This document shows, piece after piece, positions 5,947 through 6,513 of a stretch of 6,513 bases of DNA. A program made the translations under genes and the position numbers. Positions within the stretch are counted from its first letter, which is position 1, and the number at the start of each line of letters is the position of its first letter. The DNA comes from Firmicutes bacterium CAG:882 (GTDB lineage Bacteria; Bacillota; Clostridia; Lachnospirales; Lachnospiraceae): NCBI GenBank assembly GCA_000435595.1, contig FR895450.1:1-6513 (forward strand), read 5' to 3'. Under the pieces are notes generated by a model. That model ran no database searches. It saw only the letters and a program-made list of their open reading frames with translations, and had not been told where the DNA came from.

Positions 5947-5952
5947 GTTAAA
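5931..5952. promoter_or_regulatory. Inverted repeat over the -10 of the trpB2 promoter (candidate operator)
   Basis: Perfect 6-bp arms TTTAAC (5931-5936) and GTTAAA (5947-5952) surround 10 bases, covering the whole -10 hexamer and the bases up to the expected start site. A dimeric repressor bound here would block RNA polymerase. Its centre is 27 bp from that of the upstream repeat, and 12 of 22 positions are identical when the two are aligned. Confidence 0.45.
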
Positions 5953-5980
5953 AAGCTTTGGAAAGGTACAGGTGTGTAGT

Positions 5981-6513
5981 ATGGGTGAAGAAAAGAATAT
6001 TCCTTATAAGATTTATTTAGAAGAGAGCGAGATGCCTAAGCAGTGGTATAATGTTCGTGCGGATATGAAGATTAAGCCGGCACCGCTTCTCAATCCGGCG
6101 ACATTAGAGCCGATGGGTTACGAAGATTTAAGACCTGTTTTTTGTGATGAGCTCATTAAGCAGGAGCTTGATAATGATGACGCGTATATTGATATACCGC
6201 AGGAGATTCTGGACTTCTATAAGATGTACAGACCTGCACCTCTTGTGAGAGCGTATTGTCTTGAAAAGGCTCTCGGCACTCCGGCTAAGATATATTACAA
6301 GTTCGAGGGAAATAACACGAGCGGAAGCCATAAGCTTAATTCGGCGATTGCACAGGCATATTATGCCAAGAAGCAGGGACTTAAGGGAGTCACGACGGAG
6401 ACGGGAGCAGGACAGTGGGGAACTGCACTCTCGATGGCATGTGCTTATCTCGGACTTGACTGTAAGGTGTACATGGTTAAGGTTTCCTATGAGCAGAAGC
6501 CGTTCAGACGTGA
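5981..6513 (+). CDS. trpB: Tryptophan synthase beta-like protein, TrpB2 type, 3'-partial
   Basis: The first 177 codons are present and the frame is open to the window edge. TrpB joins indole and serine to make tryptophan with pyridoxal phosphate in the cytoplasm. GSHKLN contains Lys118, the PLP Schiff-base lysine; TETGAGQWG contains Glu140, the catalytic glutamate position; RPAPL (84-88) corresponds to the substrate-channel motif of the family. The long N-terminal extension before RPAPL and the SYEQKPFRR segment mark the TrpB2 subgroup rather than classical TrpB1. ATG 5981 follows AGGTG (5970-5974) with a 6-base spacer; a GGAAAGG further up (5960-5966) is too distant. The gene has its own promoter. 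TrpB2 proteins may work without TrpA, as indole-salvage enzymes. Whether trpA or other trp genes follow cannot be seen. The subgroup call is confident; the precise role in the cell is not. Confidence 0.95.
   Translation, partial: MGEEKNIPYKIYLEESEMPKQWYNVRADMKIKPAPLLNPATLEPMGYEDLRPVFCDELIKQELDNDDAYIDIPQEILDFYKMYRPAPLVRAYCLEKALGTPAKIYYKFEGNNTSGSHKLNSAIAQAYYAKKQGLKGVTTETGAGQWGTALSMACAYLGLDCKVYMVKVSYEQKPFRR

Overview
The window looks like chromosomal DNA of a Gram-positive anaerobe of the Clostridia, most likely Lachnospiraceae. This is an inference from moderate GC content, frequent AGA/AGG (Arg) and ATA (Ile) codons, strong AGGAGG-type ribosome binding sites, a lipobox lipoprotein, a type-2 TrpB, and hybrid histidine kinases of the kind common in that family. 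All supported genes are on the + strand. No tRNA, rRNA, CRISPR array or recognisable transposase gene is visible.

Layout: (1) positions 1-277 hold the 3' end of a gene ending in a response-regulator receiver (REC) domain, probably a hybrid sensor kinase. (2) 278-447 is a gap with a good sigma-A-type promoter (330-358), a leader hairpin (383-414) and a ribosome binding site. (3) 448-1803 is hisS, whose motifs resemble the eukaryotic/archaeal HisRS clade more than the classical bacterial one. (4) 1804-1977 is a gap holding a near-perfect 50-nt palindrome, a promoter-like pair on the minus strand and a possible coding remnant. (5) 1978-5895 is a tightly overlapping three-gene unit: a solute-binding lipoprotein, a hybrid histidine kinase with an extracytoplasmic sensor region, and an EamA/DMT permease. 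(6) 5896-5980 carries a strong promoter flanked and overlapped by two 22-bp inverted repeats. (7) 5981 to the edge is the start of trpB2.

How the genes may work together: the lipoprotein and the kinase overlap by one base, and the kinase and the permease by 14 bases, so the three are probably translated together. There is no ABC permease or ATPase beside the binding protein. The simplest reading is a sensory module in which the tethered binding protein presents a small, perhaps amino-acid-like, ligand to the kinase, with the DMT permease moving a related metabolite. No HPt protein or DNA-binding response regulator is in the window, so the output partner is unknown. The REC fragment at the left edge is a paralogue of the REC domain of the complete kinase, so hisS lies between two related hybrid-kinase genes. 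hisS and trpB2 each seem to have their own promoter. The most interesting items are the split binding-protein/kinase/permease unit, the paired operator-like repeats before trpB2, the eukaryote-like HisRS, and the large palindrome after hisS.
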